This document shows, one piece after another, positions 1 through 10,089 of a stretch of DNA of 64,000 bases. Under the pieces are notes generated by a model. The model was not told the origin of the DNA and searched no databases. It worked only from the letters and a program-made list of their open reading frames with translations. The translations under genes were made by a program, and so were the position numbers. Location of the stretch: NCBI GenBank assembly GCA_003255025.1, contig QANY01004032.1, positions 1,668,756 to 1,732,755 of the forward strand, written 5' to 3'. Positions within the stretch are counted from its first letter, which is position 1. Each line of letters starts with the position of its first letter. This stretch comes from Datisca glomerata (lineage: Eukaryota > Streptophyta > Magnoliopsida > Cucurbitales > Datiscaceae).

Positions 1-73
1 ATATGGGTAGTACTAATAAGAGAAGTAGTGGCTGAATATAGCACATGATTAAGCTTCTCTCATAAGCTTCAAC

Positions 74-264
74 TTCAAGAAGATATAGGAGTTAGTTAGG
101 AAGTAAGGTTGCTGTTAATCACATGTAATATTTCGTGCAACCTCTTCTAACCACTCCTTTAGCTTCCCTCGACCAGCCTGTCTATATAAGGCTATCTCTT
201 TGTAATGGTTGATCACCACATGATAATAACAATACAAAACTTCATATTCTTGTGAGTTCTTTCA
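74..264 (+). repeat. Element A 5' LTR remnant
   Basis: This segment matches 9933-10089 in order. Shared blocks include agatataggagttagttagg, caacctcttctaacc, gcctgtctata, atctctttgtaatggttgat and caatacaaaac. It ends in ttca directly before the primer-binding site. It carries about 30 bp more than the 3' copy, in two short indels. The upstream limit is only where similarity to the 3' copy begins; no clear TG start is seen. Confidence 0.75.
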
Positions 265-276
265 TGGTATCAGAGC
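265..276 (+). promoter_or_regulatory. Element A primer-binding site
   Basis: The sequence tggtatcagagc directly abuts the LTR end. It is the standard plant copia primer site, complementary to the 3' end of initiator methionine tRNA. Confidence 0.9.
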
Positions 277-296
277 AAGAATAAGGACAAACGTCT

Positions 297-515
297 ATGG
301 TAGAATCAAACTCCATCAACAGCAACAGCAATAACGGCATCGCAAATAACACAACAAGTGTGGGAAATCTTTTTACAAACACCTTAAACAGTGTAGTTTT
401 ACTTAGATTAGATAGACACGATTACGTGTTATGGATATCTCAAGTGGTACCAGCAATGTTGGGACATGGATTGGAAGACATAATGTTCAAGAGTATACTA
501 GTATATAGAGATTAA
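297..515 (+). pseudogene. gag: Element A gag N-terminal fragment
   Basis: An open frame of 72 codons starts with an ATG 20 bp after the primer site. Its middle contains DRHDYVLWISQVVPAMLGHG, a match to the LxxxNYxxWxxQVxPxxxGHGL block near the start of copia gag (UBN2/retrotran-gag type). The N-terminal 25 residues are Asn/Ser-rich, as is common in these proteins. The frame stops after residue 72. The rest of gag, including the zinc knuckle, is missing; the next recognisable sequence is the end of the protease region. The product would be a capsid fragment without assembly function. Confidence 0.8.
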
Positions 516-770
516 CTGTGGGAAATGATAAGACACTCTTAATCTCACATATAGGTTCAACTTTGTTACCCCCAAAACATCTCCCTTTATAAATCAAATT
601 CTTTTTGTGTGTGCCTGACATAAAGAAAAATCTAATCAACATCTCAAAATTGACTCAAGATACTGCTCCCTATGTTTAATTTCACTGTAATCTCTGTTTT
701 GTGAAGGATAGTTTTACGAAATCTGATGCTTAAAGGAGTGCTTAAAGATGAGCTATACTTGTTGACATGT
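516..770 (+). pseudogene. Element A protease C-terminal region
   Basis: A conceptual translation shows, in order, a VGNDKTLLISHIG-like block, CVPDIKKNLINISKLTQD, and a GVLKDELYLL-like end. This is the conserved stretch that follows the aspartic protease core in copia pol (typically VGNG..LPISH.G, VPxIxKNLLSxxKL, LLxGxLxxGLYxL). Stops are present. The catalytic DSGA motif is absent, so the deletion that ended gag also removed the front of the protease. The boundaries are approximate. Confidence 0.7.
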
Positions 771-1019
771 CCATCATATCAGTGTCCTTATGTGTTTAGT
801 AGCTGCGTTAAGTCTATTTTACCATTTGAAAACTAGCTCTCAGATCACTTTTGTAATTTTTCATTCAGTTAAGCAAGTAGTGATAGCATACAAATTTCTA
901 GTCTTTTGTTGCCTAGTTTTGTTGCAAAATCTTTAGATTCTTCTGTATGTACTTTTTCTCGACGTAAAAGCAATTCATCTGATAATAAAAACTTGTTCAA
1001 GTTTCATGTCCTTGTCTTA
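771..1019 (+). other. Element A linker without recognised domain
   Basis: About 250 bp lies between the protease end and the first integrase module. In intact copia elements this is the variable stretch before the GAG-pre-integrase domain. I see no conserved motif or long open frame. Confidence 0.5.
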
Positions 1020-2050
1020 TATTCTCAATACAAGTCTTAAGGCAATTGCTTAATAAAAAAATATATCTATTTCAAACTAGGAAGTTGAATTTTATAACTC
1101 CTACCAAAAGGGCAAAAATCACACCCTCCATTTCCCTATATCTCATACGCATACTTCCAAACCTTTAGAAATTATCTACAGTAACCTTTTAGGAATCTGC
1201 ACCAAAAACTTCAAGGGAGGGGTTCATATACTATATTAGTTTATTGGATGATTACAACAAATTTAGTTGGATACATCCTCTTAAGGTTAAGTCTGAGACA
1301 TTACAAACTTTCAAACTTCTTGTAAAAACATAGTTTGACACTCATATTAAAACCCTTCAATCTGATTAAGGGTGAATTTAGGCCTTTCCTCTCTTTTCTT
1401 ACAAGATAGTGGCATAAAATTCGGACATCCATGCCCATATATTTATCAACAAAATAGATCTATGAAAGGAAGCGTAGATGTATCTCTAAGACATGCCTCA
1501 CCCTACTTCCTCAAGCCTTTATGCCACTAGAATTCTGGTAGGAAGCCTTCCAAACCTCAGTCCATCTTACAAGCAAACTTCCCATACATGTTCATTCCAT
1601 GATTTCACCTTACCAAAAGCTTCTAAATCAAACACCTATATGCAGCCTTCTAACACTCTTTGGTTATGCATGCTATCATCATCTTAGTCCATATAATACA
1701 CATAAAGTTGATTTTTACACTGATTTATGCATCTTTTTCGGTTATTCTATCATTCATAAGGGCTTTAAATGCTTATGTTCTACGGGTAGAGTCTATATAT
1801 CCAGGAATGTAGTCTTTGATGAATCAGGCTTTTCTTTTCCGCTAGTTTTTACAAAATACGCATCTCCCTCCTCACCTCATGTTACTCATCATTCTTCATG
1901 TCATCTAGTTTTCCTATTTTGCCTCTAAATATCTTAAATAGTACTGAAAACTCACATATCAACAATAGCTCATCTCAAAGTGCTAGTGTAGCAGATACTT
2001 TTGTTACTCCTAATTCTTCAAAGCAGGCTGCAGGTGAAAGCAATGCAAAT
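1020..2050 (+). pseudogene. Integrase module 1 (5' truncated)
   Basis: This is the first of five tandem units. It starts inside the pre-integrase block (ttaaggcaattgcttaa aligns with the RILRQLL codons of later units). The integrase core follows, with stops: a YQKG block, a DDYNKFxWIxPLK-like block, a catalytic-Asp block (LQSD) and a QNGSM-like block. Next comes the post-integrase copia segment, partly open at 1599-1928 (FFGYSIIHKGFKCLCSTGRV). It ends with the Ser/Asn-rich linker to the reverse transcriptase. Several frameshifts are visible, so no integrase could be made. Confidence 0.8.
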
Positions 2051-3116
2051 CCTAGCATCTTATGGCATAAGAGGCTAGGATATCCAAATGAAAGAATCTT
2101 AAGACAATTTCTTAAATAAGAAATTATATCTATTTCAAACTAGGAAGTTGAATTTTGTAACTCCTACCAGAAGGGAGAAAATTACTCTCTCCCTTTCCGT
2201 ACATCTCAAACGCATACTTCCAAACCTTTAGAAATATCTACACTAACCTTTTGGGAACGTGCACCAAAAACTTCAAGGGAGGGGTTCATATACTATATCA
2301 GTTTCTTGGATGATTACAACAAATTTACTTGGATACGTCCTCTTAAGGTTAAGTTTGAGGCATTACAAACTTTCAAACTATTTAAACTTCTTGTAGAAAA
2401 CAATTTGACAATCACATTGAAACTCTTAAATCTGATTAAGAGTGAATTTAGGCCTTTTCTCTCCTTTTTTACAAGATAATGGCATAAAATTCGGACATCC
2501 ATGCCCATATATTTATCAACAAAATGGATCTATGAAAGGAAGCATAGACTTAGCTGTGAGACAAGCCTCACTCTACTTCCTCAAGCCTCTATGTCACTAG
2601 AATTCTGGTAGGAAGCCTTCCAAACCTCAGACCATCTTATAAGCAGACTTCCCTTACATGTTCTTTCCCTGATTTCACCTTACCAAAATCTTCTAAATCA
2701 AACACCTATATGCAGCCTCCTTAAACGCTTTGGTTATGCATGCTATCATCATCTTAGGCCATATAATACACATAAAGTTGTTTTTTACATTGATTTATGC
2801 ATCTTTTTGGGTTATTCTGTCATTCATAAGGGCTTTAAGTGCTTATGCGCTTCGGGTAGAGTCTATTCAGAAATGTAGTCTTTGATGAATCATGCTTTCC
2901 TTTACAATATATTTTTACAAAATACACATCTCCCTCCTCACCTTATGTTACTCATCATTCTTCATGTCATCTAGTTTTCCTATTTTGCCTCTAAATATTT
3001 TAAATAGTACTGAAATCTCACTTGTCAACAATAGTTCATCTCAAAGTGCTAGTGTAGCAGATACTCTTGTTACTCCTAATTCTTCACAGCAGGCTGCAGT
3101 TGAAAGAAATGCAAAT
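2051..3116 (+). pseudogene. Integrase module 2
   Basis: This 1,066-bp unit is highly similar to module 1. It starts with the GAG-pre-integrase block (LWHKRLGYPNERILRQ, here beginning in the open frame 1898-2119), runs through the integrase core and post-integrase segment, and ends in the linker at 2892-3116. Its junction with module 1 is at gcaaat|cctagc, the same point as the other units. Stops and a frameshift occur in the core. Confidence 0.85.
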
Positions 3117-3225
3117 CCTAGCCTCTTATGGCATAAAAGGCTAGGATATCCAAATGAAAGAATCTTAAAACAATTGCTTAAATCAGAAAATATATCTATT
3201 TCAAACTAGGAAGTTGAATTTAGTA

Positions 3226-5218
3226 CACTACTACAATTTTAACCTTTAATGATGGTGAAAACCAGTCATTATAATCCTGTAATGATGGCTGACCATCTGT
3301 CTTCTATTGAGCTGTCATCTTTACTCTTTTTAAACAAAAACCGTTATAATAGGGTGCCGCAAAAGCCAATTAGATGACGGGGAGTCCCTGTCACCATATT
3401 TCTTGCCAAAAGCTATTAGATGATGAGAAATCTCCCTCATCACAGATGCCGCCAAAAGCTATTAGATGACGGAGAATCTCTGTCATCATAGGTGCCACAA
3501 AAGTATTTAGATGACAGAGAATCCTTCCATCTAATGTCCAAATTATTTAAAAAACAACTATGATGGAAAGGAAAAAATGCCTTTCCATGATAGCTTTTTC
3601 ATTTAATTACCTTTTCTGTGATATCTATTCCTAAGATTGATATCCTTGTTAACATACATGCATTATCCCATATGAACAGCAGAAAGGGGAAACTCAGAAT
3701 TCTATAACCTTAATGCTAAAAAACTTGACAAGAATATCCTTTATCTACACTCCTTCAAGCACTCACTTTTAACATAGAAATTGAAACATGCAAGTTAAGT
3801 GATAAAGAACACGATTCTTCCCTTCTTTCTGCAACACTACCTCCTGCGGCTATAACCAATTTTTGTAGATCTTATTTGTACTCTAATGGGAAATCACCTG
3901 TGAAATAGAACCTTAAGCCCTTAAAAAGATTTAGTTCCTATTTAAGGGGTAAAACCAATCAAAATTTCTTACATCTTAAAATTTATTGATAAAGAATCTC
4001 CAGCACATCATAACTACTCACCCTTATATTATACTTTATTTATAGAATGTTAGATCTCATTACTAACATTAAATTATGACTCATGTAAAAGAAGTTGAGA
4101 TATTACTACTATCACAATTTACTACGAACATGTGGTACCATATAATTAGGCTACATTAACAGTAAAGAAAAGCTCTAACGTAGTTGGTCAACGCACAAGT
4201 GTTCTTAACTATAACTATTGAATGAATGAAAATAGTTGAAACAATATCATCTTGGCCAATGTAATGGAAACTAGAAAGTGTCAGCACAACTTACAATCCA
4301 TCTTGAGAATCCATCGCCTATTAAGGGTTACCATGAGCACTTTAAATGTTCTGGTACATGCACCATTCTCTTCTGTAGTTGCTATCACGTGAGTCACATC
4401 ATGTCTCCAAAACTTAGACACCGTTGCACCTGTCATATTTGCAAACTTGACTAAAATACTTTAGGAAACCAGGAGGAAAGGGAGATACCCATTACTAAAG
4501 TGTCAATTTATTATGCAAAAGCATTAAAAAAAATAGAACATGCTTAGAGACCTCTTTTTCCAAGTATTAGAAAATTCTTACAATATTTTCACTTCAAGTA
4601 AAGAAGAGAGCAATATTCTTCCTAGATCATATCCTTCGATGGAGGGAGAAAACCCTCATCGTCGAAGAAGAAATCATAGAAACATAGGGAGATGATGCGA
4701 GGAAGGAGAAACCCTTGCTCGACCAGTCACTAGCTCAGAGTTCAGGACAAAACCTTGCTCGAGCCGCGGTGGAAGATCACCATCGAAGATCGCCTGGAAG
4801 CTGCCGTGAAGTTTCCTAACGCACGGTCAGGAAGAAGGAGCTCCAATCGCCAGTTGCCACTATTGTCAGAAGAGAAGAAAAAAATAACATAGTAAAAGTA
4901 AATTTAGAGTTAGGGTGATTATATAGGATGATATTTTTGTAAATAAAGTGAACTTTAAAGCAAGTAGTAAATTTTTTTACATCATAGAACAATGACAAGT
5001 TTTTTTCCACTGTCATAATAAAAAGTTATATTGACTGCTCAAAAATTAGTTGTCATGGTAGAAAACACATCGATAAAGTGAACTTTGTAAGTAGTAAATT
5101 TTTAGATGTCATCTTACTCGAATTACACCACCCTACACTCTTTTCCTTTAACAGATTTTAGATAGCTGTCATTGTATCATAGATGTGGCTGCCATCTAAA
5201 GTCAAAATTATAGTAGTG
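3226..5218. mobile_element. Non-autonomous CACTA (En/Spm) transposon
   Basis: The element begins cactactacaattttaacc. The reverse complement of its right end reads cactactataattttgac, so it has CACTA-type terminal inverted repeats. It is flanked by a perfect 3-bp duplication, gta, at 3223-3225 and 5219-5221. This is the size made by CACTA transposases, and removing one copy restores the sequence seen in sibling units. It is 1,993 bp long. I see no transposase frame, only short frames with no recognised domain, so it must have moved in trans. The ends carry repeated TAGATGAC/GTCATC-type subterminal motifs. Confidence 0.88.
3358..3535. repeat. CACTA subterminal repeats, each an imperfect palindrome
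   Basis: Three to four copies occur of a 55-60 bp unit of the form ccaaaagctattagatgacg...gtcatcatag. Inside each copy the core gatgacggagaatctctgtcatc-type stretch is nearly its own reverse complement. Related GTCATC/GATGAC words recur near the right end (5108-5200). Subterminal repeats are transposase-binding sites in studied CACTA elements; applying that here is inference. Confidence 0.7.
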
Positions 5219-6185
5219 GTAACTCCTACCAGAAGGGAAAAAATTACACTCTTCCTTTCCCTACATCTCAAATGCATACTTCCAAATGTTTAGAAATTAT
5301 CTAGACTAACCTTTTCAGAACATGCACCAAAAACTTCAAGGGAGGGGTTCATATACTATATCAGTTTCTTGGATGATTACAACAAATTTACTTGGATATA
5401 TCCTCTTAAGGTTAAGTCTGAGGCATTACAAACTTTCAAACTGGTTAAATTTCTTGTAGAAACATAGTTTGACACTCATATTAAAACCTTTCAATCTGAT
5501 TAAGGGTGAATTTTAGCCTTTTCTCTCTGTTTTTTTAAAGATAATGGCATAAAACTTGGACATACATTCCCATATATTTATCAACAAAATGGATCTATGA
5601 AAGAAAGCATAGACGTATCTCTGAAACAAGCCTCACCCTACTTCCTCAAGCCTCTATGCCACTAGAATTCTGGTAGGAAACCTTCCAAACCTCAGCCATC
5701 TTATAAGCAAACTTCCCATACATGTTCTTTCTATGATTTCACCTCACCAAAAACTTCTTAATCAAACACCTATATACAGCCTCCTTAAACCATTTAGTTA
5801 TGCATGCTATCATCATCTTAGGCCATATAATACACATAAAGTTGATTTTTACACTGATCTATGCATCTTTTTGGGTTATTCTGTCATTCATAAGGGCTTT
5901 AAGTGCTTATGCTCTTCGAGTAGAGTCTATATATCCAGAAATATAGGCTTTGATGAATCATGTTTTCCTTTTTAGCAGATTTTTACAAAATAAGCATCTC
6001 CCTCCTCACCTCATGTTACTCATCATTCATCATGGCATCTAGTTTTTGCTATTTTGCCTATAAATATCTTAAATAGAACTGAAAAATCACATGTCAACAA
6101 TAGCTCATCTCAAAGTGCTAGTGTAGCAGATACTCTTGCTACTCCTAATTCTTCATAGCAGGCTGCAGGTGAAAGCAATGCAAAT

Positions 6186-7252
6186 CCTAGCCTCCTACGG
6201 CATAAAAGGCTAGGATATCCAAATGAAAGAGTCTTAAAACAATTGCTTAAATAAGAAAATATATCTATTTCAAACTAGGAAGTTGAATTTTATAACTCTT
6301 ACCAGAAGGGAAAAAATCACACTCTTCCTTTCCCTACATTTCAAATCCATACTTCCAAATCTTTAGAAATTATCTACACTAACCTTTTGGGATCCTGCAC
6401 CAAACACGTCAAAGGAGGGGTTCATATACTATATCAGAATCTTGGATTATTGCAACAAATTTACTTGGATATATCCTCTTAAGGTTAAGTATGAGGCATT
6501 AAAAACCTTCAAACTATTTAAACTTCTTGTAGAAAAATAGTTAGACACTCATATTAATACCCTTCAATCTGATTAAGGGTGAATTTAGGCATTTTCTCTC
6601 TTTTTTGCAAGATAAATGCATAAAAGTCGGACATCCATGACCATATATCTATCAACAAAATGGATCTATGAAAGGAAGCATAGACGTATCTCTAAGAGAG
6701 GCCTCACCTTACTTCCTCAAGCCTCTAGACCACTAGAATTCTGGTAGGAAGCCTTCCAAACCTCAGTCCATCTTATAAGAAGACTTCCCATACCTGTTCT
6801 TTCCATGATTTCACCTCACCAAAATCTTCTTAATCAAACACCTATATACAGCCTCCTTGAACCCATTGGTTATACATGCAATCAACTTAGGCTATATAAT
6901 ACACATAAAGTTAATTGTTACACTAATTTATGCATCCGTTTGGGTTATTTTATCATTCATAAGGGGTTTAATTGCTTATACTCTTCGGGTAGAGTCTATA
7001 CATCTAGAAATCTAGTCTTTGATGGATCATGCTTTCTTATTTAGCACATTTTTACAAAATTCGCATCTCACTCCTCATCTCATGTTACTCATATTATTCA
7101 TGTCATCTATTTTTCCTTTTTTACCTCTAAATATCTTAAATAGTACTGGAAATTCACATGACAACAATAGCTTATCTCAAAGTTCTAGTTTAGCAGAAAC
7201 TCTTGTTACTCCTGATTCTTCACAACTGGCTACATGTGAAAGCAATGCTAAT
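6186..7252 (+). pseudogene. Integrase module 4
   Basis: This 1,067-bp unit has the same layout as modules 2 and 3. The pre-integrase start carries a stop in place of a Lys codon near 6250. The post-integrase segment is open at 6805-7044, and the linker is open at 7019-7252. It is somewhat more diverged than units 2 and 3: the CYHHLRPYNTHK block of the other units reads CNQLRLYNTHK here. Confidence 0.85.
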
Positions 7253-8310
7253 CCTAGCCTCTTATGGCATAAGAGGCTAGGATATCCAAATGAAAGAATA
7301 TTAAGACAATTGCTTAAATCAGAAAATATATCTATTTCAAATTAGGAAGTTGAATTTTGTAACTTCTTCCTTGATGGGCAAAAATCACACTCTCCTTTTT
7401 CCCTACATCTCAAACACATACTTCCAAAACTTTAGAAATGATCTACACTAACCTTTTGGGAACCTACACCAAAAACTTTAAGCGTGGGCCTCATATACTA
7501 TATACGGTTTTTGGATGATTACAACAAATTTACTTGGATATATTCTTTAAGGTTAAGTCTGAAGCATTACAAACTTTCAAACTATTAAACTTCTTGTAGA
7601 AAACAATTTGACACTCACATTAAAACTCTTCAATCTGATTAAGGGTGAATTTAGGCCTTTTCTCTCTTTTCTTACAAGATAATGGCATAAATGTAGACAT
7701 CCATGCACATATATTTATCAACAAAATGGATCTATAAAAGGAAGCATAGACGTATCTCTGAGACAGGCCTCACCCTACTTCCTCAAGCCTCTATGCCATT
7801 AGAATTCTGGTATGAAGCCTTCCAAAACCTCAGTCCATCTTATAAGCAGACTTCCCATACTTGTTCTTTCCATGATTTCATCTCACCAAAAGCTTTTTAA
7901 TCACACACCTATATGCAACCTCCTTAAACCCTTTCGTTCTGCATGCTATCATCATCTTAGGCCATATAATACACATAAAGTTGATTTTTACACTAATTTA
8001 TGCATTCTATCATTCGTAAGGGTTTTAAGTGCTTATGCTCTTTGGGTAGAGTCTGTATATCCAGAAATGTAGTCTTTGACGAATCATGCTTTCCTTTTTA
8101 GTAGATTTTTACAAAATATGCATCTCCCTCCTCACCTCATGTTACTCATCATTCTTCATGTCATCTAGTTTTCCTATTTTACCTCTAAATATCTTAAATT
8201 GTACTGAAAACTCACATGTCAACAATAGCACATCTCAAAGTGCTAGTGTAGCATATACTCTTTGTACTCTTAATTCTTCACAACAGGCTGCAGGTGAAAG
8301 CAATGCAAAT
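7253..8310 (+). pseudogene. Integrase module 5 (joins to reverse transcriptase)
   Basis: This is the last unit, 1,058 bp. It starts with LLWHKRLGYPNERILRQLLK. A frameshifted core follows, in which the ERKHRR block with the third catalytic acidic residue is readable in the frame at 7703-7900. Then come the post-integrase segment and the linker, to NANQTTS. Only this unit continues into the reverse transcriptase, so its right edge is the original element order. The left edges of units 2-5 are duplication joints. Confidence 0.85.
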
Positions 8311-9925
8311 CAAACAACTTCTAGAGTCAGTACACCTTGTAGTCCTTTTTTCTCACCATTGTTCTAAATCCCATCATTAATAAGAAGAATCTTCCCAATC
8401 TTTCTGCTCAACCAAAAAAATAGCACCTACTAATCATCCAACAATTACTAGGTCTAATGCTGGCATTACTAAACCAAAAGCCTTTTCTGTTACTAAACAC
8501 CCTATCTCCCGCTAAACCTAAAAATGTTAAAGAGGGTTTTCCTAGTCCAAACTAGAAGCAGGCAATGCTTGAGGAGCATAATGGACTACTGAGAAACAAT
8601 ACATGGAAATTGGTCCCCGAATCTGCATCTATGACTTTAGTTGGAAGCAAATGGGTGTTCAAGAGTCAAGTAATAACTAGATGGTAGTGTTCTTAGGTAT
8701 AAAGACCAGGTTGGTGGTCAAAGTTTCAACTAAACACCAGGAAAGTCTCTTTATATGAGGACCAGGTTGAAGCCCACACTAGTGAGATTAATTCTTTATG
8801 TGAAAGTCTCTTTTGATTGGAGTTTAAAACAACTAGATGTAAATAATTCCTTTTTTAAATGGAACCCTGCAAGAATCAGTTTATATGTCTCAACCAGATG
8901 ATTTTCAAGATGTTTCAAGACCATTAGCATGTCTGTAAAATAAGGAAAGTTCATTATGGTCTTAAAACAGCTCCAAAAGCTTGGTATGACAAACTCAAGT
9001 CCACTCTGCTGCATTAGGGGTTTATTACATCTATTTTTGATACATTATTGCACATTTATAAAACTTTTCTGACTGTATTTTTCTTGTTAGTATATGTAGA
9101 TGATATACTACTTATAGGTAACAATTCTATTGTTATGGACAAGGTTATTCATGATCTCAATAAGAACTTGCATTAAAAGATTTTGAACAAGGTCACTACT
9201 TCCTTGGCATTGAGATTTTCAGAGATCATGCATGTTTTTATCTTTCCCAATCTAAATATATAATTGATATCTTGAAAAAGACACACATGGATAGAGCCAA
9301 GCCTGCACCATTTCCTGCTTGTTTGACCTTAAAGTTGACTGAGTTAGAGGGACAACCCTTTTCAAATATAACCTTCTTTAGCATTATTGGTTCTCTTCAG
9401 TAGATGTCTATGGAAAGACTTGATATTGTTGTAAATCGATTAAGTCAGTGGGATAAGCGAACTGCTATACCTTGGCAAGCTTACAAAAGAGTCCTTAGAT
9501 ACCTCAAAGGAACTCTTACTACTGGTTTGTACATTCAATCCTCCAAATCTTTCGCACTACAAGCATATTTAGACTTTGATTAGGCATGCAGTTTAGGTAA
9601 CAGGAGGTCAACAAGTGCTTACATGATTTTATTACGTGGAAATTTGATCTCCTATTCTTTTAAGAAGTAGAATATTATCTCTAGATCTAGTACTAAAAGT
9701 GAATATAGGTCAATCGCCAATGCAACAGCTGAGATAACCTAGATTCAATGCCCTCTATCTGAATTGTCCATGTCACTCACTCAACATCCAATTCTTTGGG
9801 TGGACGATGTCAGTGCCATTGCTCTTGTCTCTAATCCTATTATTCACTTCATTTGAGATAGAGTGCTTCACAGATAGCTCCTCATTCGATATGTACCTTC
9901 TGTTGATCATATTGTAGACAGACTA
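8311..9925 (+). pseudogene. Element A reverse transcriptase and RNase H remnant
   Basis: Conceptual translation across several frames shows the copia RT signatures VGSKWVFK (about 8640), LDVNNSFF (about 8830), KVHYGLKTAPKAWYD (about 8945), the catalytic YVDDILLIG (codons at 9093-9119) and HYFLGIE (about 9195). It continues with RVLRYLKGT (about 9490), the RNase H block SRSSTKSEYRSIA (about 9685) and IRYVPSVDHIVD (about 9885). More than ten stops and frameshifts are present. The terminal codons and the polypurine tract before the 3' LTR are missing, consistent with a deletion at about 9925. Confidence 0.85.
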
Positions 9926-9932
9926 AACCTCT

Positions 9933-10089
9933 TTCAAGAAGATATAGGAGTTAGTTAGGAAGTTAGGTTCCTGTCAAACCTCTTCTAACCTCGACTAGCC
10001 TGTCTATACAAGGCTTAGTATCTCTTTGTAATGGTTGATCAGACATGATACTATCAATACAAAACATCATCTTATTGTGAGTTCTTACA
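9933..10089 (+). repeat. Element A 3' LTR remnant
   Basis: This is the second copy of the 74-264 sequence. It begins ttcaagaagatataggagtt and ends gagttcttaca, matching gagttctttca at the 5' LTR end. It has two short deletions relative to that copy. Confidence 0.75.

Larger units (their letters stand above)
3117..6185 (+). pseudogene. Integrase module 3, interrupted by the CACTA element
   Basis: Removing the CACTA insertion and one 3-bp target copy leaves about 1,073 bp, the same as the other units. The insertion lies just after the pre-integrase block (open to the codons for SENISISN), in gaattta-gta / gta-actcctacc. The core resumes at 5222. The post-integrase segment is open at 5733-5975 (CIFLGYSVIHKGFKCLCSSS). 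Confidence 0.85.
74..10089 (+). mobile_element. Element A: Ty1/copia LTR retrotransposon with tandem integrase modules
   Basis: The order is 5' LTR remnant, primer site, gag start, protease end, five tandem integrase modules, reverse transcriptase/RNase H, 3' LTR remnant. This is the copia domain order (integrase before reverse transcriptase). The gag start resembles Ale/Retrofit-type copia gag; that lineage call is an inference. Every coding part has stops or frameshifts, so the element is dead. Without the CACTA insertion and the four extra modules it would be about 4 kb, near a normal copia length with gag and protease partly deleted. I could not place the outer LTR ends or a target-site duplication. 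Confidence 0.9.

Noticed and set aside
1081..7400. Direct repeats with regular spacing, considered as a satellite or CRISPR-like array
   Set aside because: The units are about 1.07 kb and translate to copia integrase; this is domain duplication in a plant retrotransposon, not an array of short repeats with spacers.
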